Shown piece after piece: positions 12,474-23,654 of a DNA stretch of 64,000 nt. How positions within the stretch are numbered: the stretch's first letter is position 1; every line of letters begins with the position of its first letter. The notes under the pieces are model-generated. The model worked only from the letters and a program-made list of their open reading frames with translations, was not told the origin of the DNA and did no database searches. The DNA lies in assembly GCF_963678635.1 (NCBI RefSeq), contig NC_087071.1:27515378-27579377 (forward strand), in the 5' to 3' direction. Source of the DNA: Symsagittifera roscoffensis. Lineage: Eukaryota > Xenacoelomorpha > Acoela > Convolutidae. The translations under genes were made by a program, and so were the position numbers.

Positions 12474-12505
12474 TCGAACTGCTAAATGTTTAATTGTTTC
12501 GTTTG

Positions 12506-12859
12506 TTAATCTGCGAATTTCGTTGCATAAAACTCTTTGATGTTTCTTTCAGAATCAAACATTTTTGAAAATTCTTGTGTGAATCTTTTCCAATCTGATT
12601 TTATATCTATAGGTAGTACTGAAAACCATTTTTGGGCTGCGCCATCTAGTGTTGTTTGTATTAAGGCTGTGCGTCTAAGTATCCAATTTTGATGGAGTGG
12701 TATAATAATTGGTTCGGGTCCTATAATTAAAATTAAATTTGCTGTGACTGCATTTAGGTAATCTTCTACTGAGTATTCAGGGTCTGTTCCTGTGAATACC
12801 ACTAATGGTTTATTGGATGTTATTGACGATCCTCCCATTAAATATGGTTTCATCGTCAT
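12506..12859 (-). pseudogene. Gag capsid-like domain, copy A
   Basis: 117 codons open. The pattern of a glycine-rich start, FTGTDPEYSVEDYL, then a Trp-containing helix pair ending in WKRFTQEFSKMFDSE matches the retrotransposon gag family (capsid). A one-base loss after the FAD residues at 12506 shifts the downstream part (12473 downward) by one frame. The same break is in copy B, so it predates the duplication. Confidence 0.8.
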
Positions 12860-13550
12860 TTGGAGTGAATCTGCGGCGTTTGGATTTTGCGATAAAATTG
12901 TAAGTTGATTTTTTGTTATTTCATGTTGTTGTAGGTAATATGGTAGCGGTATTTCCTTGCATTTGAGTTGGTTGGTAAGAATGCATAGTCATTGGGTTTT
13001 GTGGTTGTATAGGTTGAAAAGATTCTGCGTTAATTGAGTTTTGTATATGCATCGGTTGTTGATTTTGCATATCTGCTGGATTTTGTGGGTAAATCTTCAT
13101 ATTTTGGGATGGTAGAGATTGTCGCGGTCTTTGTGTACAATATTATTGTGTATATGGTGCAAAAATGACTGGTTGATGATAATCATCATCATCAGATGAT
13201 AGGTAATTTGTGTAATAAGGTGTTTGTTGTTTATTCCTATTTTGTTGAAAAAATGGGTAATTTTCACTATGATCCTGTGGAGGGTGTGAATTATCTGAGA
13301 AATTTACTGAATTGGTCGATGTATTTGTAAGATTCCAATAATGAGAACATACGTGGTTTAGGTTTTGCAAATTTTTTCAGGAGGGGGTTGATTTGTTTTT
13401 GATTGATGTACATAATTATAGTTGTGTTCTGCAAAAGTGTTTCTTGTGAACGTTTTTCGTGTTTTTGACGGTTTTGACAATGGTATATATGTCTCCACTA
13501 AATGGGATTGTCCAAATTTTTTCTCTTGGATGTTCCTTCTGTATGTTTTG

Positions 13551-14945
13551 TTAAATATGTTTTGTGTTTGAGCATTGAACTTCGTCTTTTTTATCAGGTT
13601 TAATTACAGTGTTAATTTCGTTTACTTCTTGTGTAGTTCGTGTATTATTATCAATGGGTCTAGTGTAATAATTATGAAGAAGTTCCAATTGATTTTCGTA
13701 TATTTGTGAACTAAAAGGTTGTTCATTCATGATAGGTTCATAGTCGTTTTCGACTGTTATCATGTTTACTGAGATGGTATTATCTGTATCACTTTCAGAA
13801 TCTGTTGATTCACAATTAATGTGGTTTAATTGTAATTCATTATTTTCTGTGTTATCAATACCTGGGGGGTCTGAAGTTATTTCTTCATTTGTTTGCACTT
13901 GATTGATGTGTCTTTGATGCTTTGGTGTGTTACTTCAGTATCGATGTTTAGAATCGGGGTAACGGTTATTATTCCTATGGGGTGACTGGTAACAGTTTCT
14001 GTGTCTATGGTCGTAGCTCGAGTTTCGGTTTTGTGAATTATTTTGTGAACCTTTATGATAGTTATCATTTGATCTTTGATTATTTGATCTATTATATGAG
14101 TTTTTCCTTGATCTGTTGTTTGGATAGTTCTGATTTCGATTGTTGGAATAACTTATATTCCTATTGTTTGAATAGTTTCTATTTCTGTTGTATGATGAAT
14201 TTCGTGATCTATTGTTGGAATAGTATCTATACCTTGGATTTGAATGAGAACTGGATGCAGTTATAAATTCTGTTGTGTTTGAATTCGATCGTGAGTAGTT
14301 ATTTCTATTTTGGTCATTTTGGCTATTCGATCGACTATATCTAATTTGTGAGAAATTTCGTGAATTTCTTTGTTCGGGCGATCTACCTCTATAACTGGAG
14401 TTATATGGTGATTGATTTCTTGAACAATTTGAGTTGCCTGGAAGTGGTTTTCCAGAGCTATTATTACTGTGTATATTCTGGTTTGGTAGGTTTTGATCTT
14501 TTTTCATATTTTGATAGAATGACTTATTTGGTTCTTTGTGCTTTTGAGGTTTATTCTGATTAACTTGTTGTTTTTGTCTACATTCGGCAATACTGTGTCC
14601 GTATCGTCGGCAGTAATTACAGCAATTGTTGAAAGATGGTTTATTTTTAAAATTTGGGTTCTTTTCATAGACGTTTAAGATTTCAGTGATTTTTTCAATC
14701 AGGTCTGTATCTGATCCTTGTATGTTATTTGTATGTGTAGTATTTGTTTCGATCCGATTAACATACTGTAGTTTTAGATTTTCTGTTTCTTCAAGTTTCA
14801 ATGTGATTTCTGCTTGTTCTAGTTTTTCTACTAATTTTCTAAAATCTAAATCTGGTTCTCGAATTGAGGAAGGATGAGATGCTCTCTTTTTTATAGCTTT
14901 TTTCCTTAACTGAGGTGCTAAGGTCATCATTAAAAATTCTGTCAT
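13551..14945 (-). pseudogene. Gag nucleocapsid and C-terminus, copy B
   Basis: One frame covers the nucleocapsid (14945 to 13935) and the acidic C-terminus (13898 to 13551), interrupted by a TGA at 13935-13937. The CCHC knuckle is at 14580-14621. The Asn/Ser/Arg-rich tail matches copy A. The acidic C-terminus ends at a TAA equivalent to the gag-pol stop of copy A. The TGA is present in both copies. Confidence 0.85.
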
Positions 14946-15037
14946 TTTTGTGTTTTTCTAATCTTGTGTATTGAGTGAATATGCTTCTCGAACTAGTGTT
15001 TTCATTCGAACTGCTAATTGTTTAATTGTTTCGTTTG

Positions 15038-15391
15038 TTAATCTGCGAATTTCGTTGCATAAAACTCTTTGATGTTTCTTTCAGAATCAAACATTTTTGA
15101 AAATTCTTGTGTGAATCTTTTCCAATCTGATTTTATATCTATAGGTAGTACTGAAAACCATTTTTGGGCTGCGCCATCTAGTGTTGTTTGTATTAAGGCT
15201 GTGCGTCTAAGTATCCAATTTTGATGGAGTGGTATAATAATTGGTTCGGGTCCTATAATTAAAATTAAATTTGCTGTGACTGCATTTAGGTAATCTTCTA
15301 CTGAGTATTCAGGGTCTGTTCCTGTGAATACCACTAATGGTTTATTGGATGTTATTGACGATCCTCCCATTAAATATGGATTCATCGTCAT
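15038..15391 (-). pseudogene. Gag capsid-like domain, copy B
   Basis: 117 codons open, differing from copy A by about one residue. It has the same capsid pattern and the same one-base break at the FAD residues. Upstream, a TAA near 15475 is private to this copy: copy A has a Tyr codon there. Confidence 0.8.
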
Positions 15392-16026
15392 TTGGAGTGA
15401 ATCTGCGGCGTTTGGAATTTGCGATAAATTTGTAAGTTGATTTTTTGTTATTTCATGTTGTTGTAGGTATTATGGTAGCGGTATTTCCTTGCATTTGAGT
15501 TGGTTGGTAAGAATGCATAGTCATTGGGTTTTGTGGTTGTATAGGTTGAAAAGATTCTGCGTTAGTTGAGTTTTGTATATGCATCGGTTGTTGATTCTGC
15601 ATATCTGCTGGATTTTGTGGGTAAATCTTCATATTTTGGGATGGTTGAGATTGTCGCGGTCTTTGTGTACGATATTATTGTGTATATGGTGCAAAAATGT
15701 CTGGTTGATGATAATCATCATCATCAGATGATAGGTAATTTGTGTAATAAGGTGTTTGTTGTTTATTCCTATTTTGTTGAAAAAATGGGTAATTTTCACT
15801 ATGATCCTGTGGAGGGTGTGAATTATCTGAGAAAATTACTGAATTGGTCGATGTATTTGGAAGATTCCAATAATGAGAACATACGTGGTTTAGGTTCTGC
15901 AAATTTTTTCAGGAGGGGGTTGATTTGTTTTTGATTGATGTACATAATTATAGTTGTGTTCTGCAAATGTGTTTCTTGTTAAAGTTTTTCGTGTTTTTGA
16001 CGGTTTTTTCATTGGTCTATATGTCT

Positions 16027-17643
16027 GATAGTCCATATGTGAATATTTTGTAGCAACCGTAGGTTTAACGGTCGATTGTAAGGTTACTTGTGGTAGTGTT
16101 TTATTTGTATTTTTCGGTGTTGTGAGGTTTGGACGTATTGGTGAGATACTTTGTTGTTTAGTTGTTACTGTTGTTTGAACTATTTCTTTATTTATGAAGT
16201 GTGATGGTGTTTGAATATCTTGTTTTGTAAAATATCTAGTTCCATTGAGATTTTTATTATGTATAACTGTTGTTTTTAAGCTGTTATTTTGTGTATCAGG
16301 TAAAAATGCATTATAATTTAAAGGTGTTACATCAATTGTTAGTGGTATTAAGTTTACATAATCTTTATGAAAAGATATTGTACTTATTACTTGGCTTGAG
16401 ATATCTGCTGGAGAATTTTAAAATGCTGGATATGAGACCATTCAGGGTCCAAACGTAATCTGATTGTTCTGCAATGACAGTGTCGTCATTGGTACTTTGG
16501 AGTCTAAAGGTTTTTCTTGCCTGTTCAATTAAGTCGATATTATGTGTAAAATAATCACTTATAAACCATACTAGGATTTTTTGTAAATCAAGTTTAGTGT
16601 TTTCTGAGACATCATAATTGGTAAAATTTTCAGGTATTGCGTTTAAAAATGTTGAAAATGCGACGATTTCGTTTCTTACTTTTGTATAATTTGATGTTTG
16701 GACTGGTGATGTACTTTGAGCTTCTGTTCTTTCTAAAATAGATACATAACTATATATTATTGCAAAAACTTCGTTGGTGAATATTGAGTTTGCTCTCTGT
16801 GAGTTTTGATATTGTATGCTTCTGATATATTCTGTGAATACTTTTGAAAATTCAAAATCAATATCGTCTGTTTGGATAACAAATTTTACCATGAAGTGTT
16901 CTTGGTGTGCTGAATTATATGGTGTAAATTCGTTTTGTTGTGTTAGGTTACATATGTTTTTGAAATAATATTCTATAATTTGTCTTTTGATTTTTATGTC
17001 CGGGAATTCTGACTTGCATGGGCTGATTCCTGGTTCAAACAAATTTACGAGTAAATTTTTGCAAAGCGTGTTTGTCCTTTATCTCTAAGTGAATTTATGA
17101 TAAAGGGAAACTGCTTCTTCGTCTGGACTTTCGTCACTCTGATGACTGTTAATGTATAGTTATCAATATGTCTAATTGGTTGATTCCAATTGTAGAGATG
17201 TACTGGTTTGTTTTTATATTTCTTTTTTATTCCATTTTTTCCTCTTTTTGATGAGTTTGAAGTTGCTTCTGAATCGGAAAAATATAACTGATCATGGATT
17301 GGGCAATTTGTGTTTACTGATTCTTTGTATAGTGCGTCCAGACTACTGACTTCTGATTCGGAGAATGCATTTCTATTTTTGAAAATCTTTTTCGTGTTAT
17401 CTGTCTTTGTTTACTTATAATTTTTCTTTTTTTGTCGTTTTCCTCGAATGTATCTGACTGTCTGTGTATGCGGGGTTTTTACAAGATCGTGTTTTTGGTT
17501 GTCTATTTCACAATTGTGTAATACGATTGTTTGTTTTTTCCTAAATTTTTCAATGACATAAGGTTTAGGATGAGGGATGCAAGAAGTTATTGGTGATTTT
17601 AAATTTCCTAGACTATTAGTCCTTACGATTTTTTGGTTAGCTT
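16027..17643 (-). pseudogene. Open region upstream of gag (pre-gag or gag N-terminal extension)
   Basis: Coherent coding sequence runs from about 17643 down into copy B. The longest open piece is 16365-17042 (225 codons), mostly helical-looking with many aromatic and charged residues. Other coherent pieces are 17050-17640, interrupted by a TAA near 17416, and 16040-16365, which is Thr/Gln/Pro-rich. Frame changes lie near 17045 and 16385. No ATG is obvious at the 5' end. I do not recognise a domain. It could be the matrix-like N-terminus of a very long Gag or a separate first ORF. Confidence 0.5.
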
Positions 17644-17649
17644 AACCTG

Positions 17650-18571
17650 GGTCTTTTTGTTCAGGGTTGGAGAGAAAAGTATATCGATTCCGAAGAATGA
17701 TTTTTTACTTTCTCGTGGCTAGTCTAAGTTAAGGTGTTAACTAACTTAATCTTACTTAGGGTTAGTGATTGTGTTCAAGGGTTGGAGAATAGTAAAACGA
17801 TCCACAAGGTTCAGTATAATTAGAACGCAAGTAGTTCGTTGGATACTATTTTAGTCTTACTAAGTTTAATATTGATCCTGTTCAGGTAAGAGGAGGGTTC
17901 AAGTGAAGGATGCATAACCGAAGTTCTTCACTGTTTAGCCTAATTTGAATGGTTAGCGTCATTAAAAATTTCTATTAGTGGGTCTTTTGAATATGTTGGG
18001 TAGTGAATCGAGGTTTGAGGTCGTTAGACACTTGATAAGTGGATGGGGAGAACAAAATTGTTCTTTTTGATCCAAGGATAAGCCTTGATGATCAGAATTC
18101 AAAATTTATAAGATAGAAAATTGATTTAGATCCAAGGAAAGCCTTGATGATCTGGTTCAAGATTAAATAATATAATTTTAAAAATATTTAAAATTTATTT
18201 GGTAAAAGGTTTTAGTTTTTGATGATATTAGTTGATTTATGATTGCTGTTATGTTTAGGTGATGAAGCTGAAACAACAGGATGACTTATATATACTAACA
18301 ATTTATTGTCATGCTACTAATTTTTATTTTTGTTTTCGAAAGATAAGGTCGGAATGTTCTAGAAAAAACATTTTTTTAAAATTCGAATTGCGGTGGAACA
18401 TTTCTGAGAAATGCAAAAATGGCCATATTTGGCAGAAAATCCCTAGAAAAACATACAACAGGAGAAACATGAGAGTAACGAGACGTCTGATCGTGGTTAC
18501 AAGACACGATAAGACACTTAGCAGAAAGAGATCACACGAAAGGTGACATCAGTCTAACATCCGGAGCGTAA
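17650..18571 (-). repeat. Putative 5' LTR and leader of the retroelement
   Basis: On the minus strand a TGTTACG-type start is at 18571, a common beginning for Gypsy LTRs. A TATATATAAG box lies at about 18284-18293, and an AATAAA-type signal near 18190 follows at a plausible distance. A GATCCAAGGA...AAGCCTTGATGATC motif occurs twice (about 18069 and 18131). I cannot see the matching 3' LTR or a primer-binding site, so the inner boundary is not fixed. Confidence 0.35.
18284..18293 (-). promoter_or_regulatory. Candidate TATA box in the 5' LTR
   Basis: A TATATATAAG-like sequence on the minus strand lies about 280 bases inside the presumed LTR start. Placement matches U3 promoters of LTR elements. 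It rests on motif and position only. Confidence 0.3.
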
Positions 18572-19314
18572 CAGTACCCTCCGGTGCCACTAAAGTAAGG
18601 AGAAAACGACGTTATCTCCGGGGAAGCACGGAATTGGAGGCCCGGCGCCCGAAGACTGATTTAGATAAACTGACTTTTAGCTACTTTAACGCCCTGAACA
18701 TTTGAATTAACTCCAATATTTTTTCACAGCATGAGGAAAGGGTCAAACCATCTGCAATGGATTTAGTGTATAACTGTTATAAAAACATAGTAAAATACAA
18801 TATTCGAGCCCTATTTTTAATGGTAATCACGTAGTCTGGGGATTTGATACCAGCTATGTGAAAGCTGATCAAAAGTCGTTTGACTGATGGCCTAAAAATG
18901 GTAAATTTTTATTTAGCCCTCAACAAACCAATTGGCTAGGTCTAGACGGTGAAAAGCGAGTAGAATTTAGTTAACTGACGCCAGTCAGTCGTCAATAGGC
19001 GCTTTTTCTACGCTCCGTCATTATGTAGTATTTGGGCGAATGTTACAACGCTTGCATAAAAAGACATGGCGTGAGTTCCGTTTCATTGAAGATCTGTATT
19101 TGTCACTGGTTATTATAGTTGTGTCGTACTAAACGCATGCACTTGTATATTGTTTTTTATGTTTTCAAGACTTGTTTTGAGGTTCTAATACCAGCAGCAG
19201 TTTCATTGCAATTCAATCATTTTTTTGTCAATCATAAGTTCACGAAATAAATATTTAGCAACTATTCTGAAAAATTTAAACAACTGAGTTAAGATGTAAG
19301 GTGTATATCTCATA
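18572..19314. other. Flanking DNA with a locally GC-richer patch; no gene seen
   Basis: No open frame longer than chance. A GC-richer patch at 18555-18660 adjoins the putative LTR end, and a short palindromic patch around GACGCCAGTCAGTC is near 18980. Confidence 0.4.
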
Positions 19315-19500
19315 GAGTAATTTCAGATAAGGTACACCGTCTGCTCGTCACGCTATCTTTTTTTCGGCCGGATAGATTCGTGCAACTTCTTAGTCTAATA
19401 CCGATCTTAATTTTACTCTTATATCTCTTAGTCTCAATAGATCTAGAGTATACTGGTTTGTTACGAGCTGGTCTCTTGGAAAAGGCAACTAAGCTGTAAG
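19315..19500 (+). repeat. Dispersed LTR-like repeat, copy 1
   Basis: About 185 bases match, in reverse orientation, the segment at 59070-59255. Shared blocks include ACACCGTCTG, a GCCGGATAGA block, and AGTCTCAATA before GTATACTGG. The AATA(A)A near the end and the overall look suggest part of an LTR (R region) or another polyadenylated element. No coding part is attached. Confidence 0.6.
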
Positions 19501-22109
19501 TTAAATTCAGAATGCTCTGGTGCTGAAACTACAACTAGTTTCAGCACTTACAAATAAGTGGGTTGTTAGTTAGATGGAATATGATTGGTTAATATTAAAA
19601 ATTTAAAGTGATAAAATATCTAATTTATCCAATAATAAAATGTAGTTTAGATCAGGTTCCATAACCTTGATTCCATTTTACTGTTTTGACGCACCAATTT
19701 AGGCAGCTTTGGGCTTTCCAGACCTTGCCTTTTTTCTGACCTAGTTGGATATTTTCAGGGTTTATTTAAACTATTTTAATCTTTTAAAATTTTTCAATCT
19801 TTTAAATTTATTTTCTGTTTTAGTACGAAAATGTTAAATTTGAACCTATTTGTTGTGCAGCAGGTCCGACTAGTATTTCAGTGTCACCCCGGCTCCTGAT
19901 CTTGTCGAGCTTTGTTAAGTTGAAACTTGCGTTTACATACATAAAAAGCTGCTTGTGTTAAAAACTTCTCAACACGCTTGCTTTTAACTATTAATTGCCA
20001 TTCAAATGACTTGGGTTGTATACAGCATTCTGCGATTTTAATGTCCACTGGTGTATTGCTGTTTTGATGCTCTGGTATCCATAGGGTTAGGTGCCTGCAC
20101 ATTTTTCAATCTAAGTGGAAAAACATCTATTACATAGGATTTCCTTTGTCTTATGAGAGTTCAAGTTAGAATCGGAAATTGATTTAAGCTATGTCAGGCA
20201 CGTTTTCAGATAAGGCGCTGTCCAATTGAATAACACTGGCCGGACCTTTTCTACAATTTTGTTTTTAATTTTCTTCGGTATGAAAAAAGAAACATTTGTT
20301 TGTCATTTTTCCGGTTTCAGTTTTTGCTTCTATCAATTTTGAGACATTTTTGTAACGAAATAAACGTTTGTCATGGCTAAATTATGCAGCACTTTAAGAG
20401 TTGAATGTTCAAACTCTGGTGAACAACTACTCGTTTACAATTTACTTAAAGCAACCTCAATGTACAAAGCCTTAAAATATGTAAAAACAGTTTTACCTTT
20501 TTGTCATGTATTTTTTTTGAGAAATTTTCTCGAGTGTATTTCAAACAATGTTTGCGCCAAAAACTTCCTGAAAGGGGAATCAGGAATGTATTCAATTTTT
20601 GATACCTATTGCCAGGTTTTGAGAGAACTGGATGGATTGGTGTTTCTTTTTGAACCAAACCGGATAATCTGGCTGAAGTGTAGAAATTAATTTTTAAAAT
20701 TTTTTTTTTGTTCAAGAGTTTTTGCTTTTTCATTTCGAGAAGTGCGTTTTTGACATCCTTTACGCTTTCAAGATCAAACAACCATTGATATGTTCGATTG
20801 CTCTTGCACAATTAACTTTTGACCATCCAAAATTTTTGGTAACTGTCTATCCTTAACTTGTCTTTTCATAATTTCTTAATACAAAAACCATTGCTTTTTT
20901 CATAAGGTATCGTAAAACACACGAACTACTACTATTTTTTCTTTAATATATACAGGATGAAATATAACGCTGAAATGCAATCAAATCGATCAATCAGTTG
21001 GGTAATTGATATTTTTCTGTATCGATTTCAATTTTTTCCAATAGCGCGTATCAAACAGAAAAACACTTAAGATATGGGACTCTTATATTCAGATACTGCA
21101 ATAAATGGTTTTCGGATCACCGCAGTCAAAAATCAAAAGCAATCTTTTTTTTGGACTTGCATCATCATGAAGATAACCAATTTTGTTGAGACATAGTGTC
21201 ATGAGTTTTCTTTTTTTCAAATCAAGCCGTATTGTTTTTTTTTTCAAATCAAGTCGCATTAAATTTATAACTCGCGGTGGGTTCTAAAAAAACTGAAAAT
21301 TGAAAACATTCATAAAACATTTTTTGTAATTTTTAAACCATATAACAATAATAGTTGTTTTGAATTTTGTATTCGAATTAGAATACATAGTACATTACAT
21401 TCAAGTTATCTACTATCAGTTATTAAACAAAACAAAACTGGAAAAAGTATCAGTTATGAAATATGGAGTAATGAATTTGTGTATCAGACATTTTAAGGTT
21501 ATCTTTTATAATATGTAGGAGTCCAAAAAAAAACATTATAAAAAGAAAACTTCAGTGAAAATTTTTATTGTTTTTGTCCACGATAAAAGTAATTGGTTAT
21601 TTTTTGGTAGATGGTCAAAAAAATTACGTATGAGAACAGAGATCAAAATATTCAAGTGACTGATAGAAAAGTCGGATTCATCAGATAAAAATTTATTGAA
21701 AAAACAACAGCGTTTTTTAAAAAACATAAAAAACATTTAAAACTTCCTGCTGAATTTTTACAAAAGCAAAGAAACTGTTACAGAATAAAACTTTGTGTTG
21801 AATTTGTTGTGACGTTTATCCCCTATAAAAGATATAAATCGCCAAGTATACAGTTTCGCCAATAACTCCTCCACAGGACTGAGTACAAAAACAAATTGCC
21901 TCTTAATTTTGCTGTTTCAGCTTCTTCTAATACTAACGCTAGCAATGATACCGATCCTTTTTCTTAAAAACCAACACAACCCAATCGGTCAAGTTAAATA
22001 GCAGCTCAAACCACCATCACTGAAAACTCTAAAAAAGAATCAACCTAATTTCGTTGAAGATGATTTCGACTTCTATGATATTTTGATCCGAAAAAAAAGA
22101 AAAGCAATA
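19501..22109. other. No gene recognised; AT-rich
   Basis: Two overlapping minus-strand frames (19884-20102, 72 codons; 20446-20811, 121 codons) are moderately open and might be decayed exons, but they have no domain, partner or splice context I can support. The rest is AT-rich with long A and T runs. Confidence 0.4.
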
Positions 22110-22670
22110 GACGATCTGTTGTTCGACAAATCTCAAATTGGATCAACCAATGTGTATTTATCAAAAAATGATTCTGATGAAAAATGTCATTGCTAGCTAA
22201 TCACGATGTGCTGAATGTCAATAGAACCATGTTGTACTTGAACACTGAGATAATTCTATTCGATAACAGTGACCTAGAAAAAGGTTAACGTAAAAAACTG
22301 TGGAACACAAGCTAACAAAACCAACTGTTTTGCTTCACACAAAAATGGATAATTATAAGAGTTCTCTGCCAAAACTGTGTCTCAGTCAATCGTTTCCTTT
22401 TTCAAAACTGGAAATCTGATGCAAAATTCGTAATATGCAAAATTCGTAATATGCGTAATAAATGCACCAAGCCACCCATCTATCCATCAAGCCATCCATC
22501 CATCAGACAATTTTTCAATCATCAAAATCATCCATACAGTCATCTATCTAACCATCCATCCTGTCATTCAACCATCCATCTAGCATATAGCCAGCCCTCT
22601 ATCGAACCATTCATGAAGCCATCAAAAATCCGTCCATCAGCCAGCAAACAAGCAAGTCAGACCCTCATCG
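22110..22670 (+). repeat. Segmental duplication copy 1 with a (CATC)n tract
   Basis: Matches 23655-24480 in the same orientation, starting at a CGACAAATCTCAA block and continuing through GTGACCTAGAAAAAG, GTGGAACACAAGCT and TTTTGCTTCACACAAA into a degenerate CCATCCATC tract (22464-22670). The translation of the tract is repetitive Pro/Ser/Ile/His and not a gene. Confidence 0.75.
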
Positions 22671-23654
22671 GCCCTTACACCAATCAGCATTTTTAAAAAA
22701 ATGAAAACTTCTAATTTTTATCAAAATTACCTAAATGCTGGAAAACAACAAAAAAATTAACAGTTGATATACATTATCAGATAGAAGCTAGTTAAGGAGT
22801 TACTTGTTATCAGTGATATCATAACACGAAACATAAACTAACACCCGACTTTAACCAAAATTTTCTTAAATAGCGTCAGTGATAGTAGCCTTGTGTAGAA
22901 TTAAAAGATACGTTACAAGACATGGCTTAATTTTGTAATTTATGTATTCAAAATTAACTTTCATGAGTGTAGAAATCAACGTTAAAATTTTGTTTTTCTT
23001 TGAAATTGTCCAAATCGACTCAATTTCTGATTTTTCTAATAATTTTGCTCGTGGGTGGTTGAGGTTTCGTTTCTTTATTTAAAGATGTTTTTCGTTAAAA
23101 GAAAGAATCAAGATGAACCTGGCAATTTTTGCTAGATTGTTTTCTCAAGTCTGAATCATGAAAAACTCGAAAAAAATGTTTTCTAGCTTTTACCTCTGTG
23201 TAGAGATAATGGAAAAATGCAAATTTAGATTGTCGCTGGAGTTGAAATACTTATAAATGAAGAGCGTGAAATTTCACCAAACTCTTTGTCATTTTTAACA
23301 CCGAAGAAGGGGATAAAGTGAAATCGAAAAATCGTAGAAACGCCATGGTCGGTGTGAAGTCTTGATAAACTTTCCTTATGCAAAAAGTCTGATTTTATTG
23401 TTGACACATTTATCATAACAAATCCAGCTACATTGCTTTTACTTATCAAAAATTATCTAAAAGAAATCTGAGATTATTTTTGTTAACATTTTAGCATACA
23501 AAATCTAGCTAAATTGCTCTTTTTTATCAAAAAAGTTCGAAAAACAAAAGAACAACATAAGGGCAAAAAAGTTAATTGGAAAATACAAAACTTTTTGTTA
23601 ATGCTCGCATCATAACACGAAAGAGAAATTAGGACCCTATTGCGAAAAACAAAA
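22671..23654. other. No gene recognised
   Basis: Short open frames only. A divergent local duplication of about 60 bases (near 23395 and 23480, sharing an AGCTA-ATTGCT core) is visible. Confidence 0.4.

Larger units (their letters stand above)
10980..13495 (-). repeat. Gag segment, tandem copy A (joined to protease)
   Basis: About 2.52 kb nearly identical to copy B at 13500-16026. On the minus strand it contains a Gln/Pro/Asn-rich linker (13370 downward), capsid-like domain (12506-12859), nucleocapsid with a CCHC zinc knuckle and Asn/Ser/Arg-rich tail (11448-12473), and the acidic gag C-terminus (11030-11242). This copy runs straight into the protease. It has a deletion of about 11 bases near 11455 relative to copy B, which shifts the frame between the nucleocapsid and the C-terminus. 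Confidence 0.93.
13500..16026 (-). repeat. Gag segment, tandem copy B
   Basis: Head-to-tail duplicate of 10980-13495, displaced by 2521-2532 bases. Similarity starts at 13500 and ends near ATATGTCT at 16019-16026 (13487-13494 in copy A). The copies differ by scattered substitutions and the 11-base indel. This copy carries the same gag stop at its 3' end, followed by a truncated start of the protease region (about 30 bases) before copy A begins. Confidence 0.93.
1..18571 (-). mobile_element. Large env-bearing Ty3/Gypsy-like LTR retroelement, decayed, 3' end outside window
   Basis: Read on the minus strand from 18571 down to 1, the order is LTR-like promoter region, pre-gag ORF, gag with a CCHC knuckle, aspartic protease (DSG), reverse transcriptase (YLDD), RNase H, integrase (HHCC, DDE), a Pro-rich membrane ORF, an env-like ORF and a third ORF. 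RT-RNase H-IN order, with integrase last, is the Ty3/Gypsy and retrovirus arrangement. Even after subtracting the 2.5-kb gag duplication the visible part is about 16 kb, far longer than the usual 5-9 kb. The plus strand is T- and G-rich throughout, so the coding strand is A- and C-rich. Many in-frame stops and several frameshifts show it is not autonomous now. The downstream LTR is not in the window, so total length is unknown. Confidence 0.88.

Noticed and set aside
11372-15934. Plus-strand ORFs of 60-122 codons across the gag region
   Set aside because: Antisense shadows of the gag coding sequence, Tyr/Cys/Phe/Ser-rich as expected for the complement of Asn/Arg/Gln codons.
1-17643. Alternative genetic code with TAA and TAG read as Gln, suggested by stops at Gln positions in the retroelement
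   Set aside because: The same ORFs also have TGA stops and frameshifts, and the lectin gene ends normally at TAA in four copies right after its fold is complete. Standard code plus decay explains it.
19884-20811. Two minus-strand ORFs as exons of a host gene
   Set aside because: No domain, no splice signals that join them, and composition like the surrounding AT-rich DNA; left as unassigned.
22451-22696. Plus-strand ORF of 81 codons, Pro/Ser/Ile/His-rich
   Set aside because: It is the translation of the degenerate (CATC)n tract, with no signal of coding.
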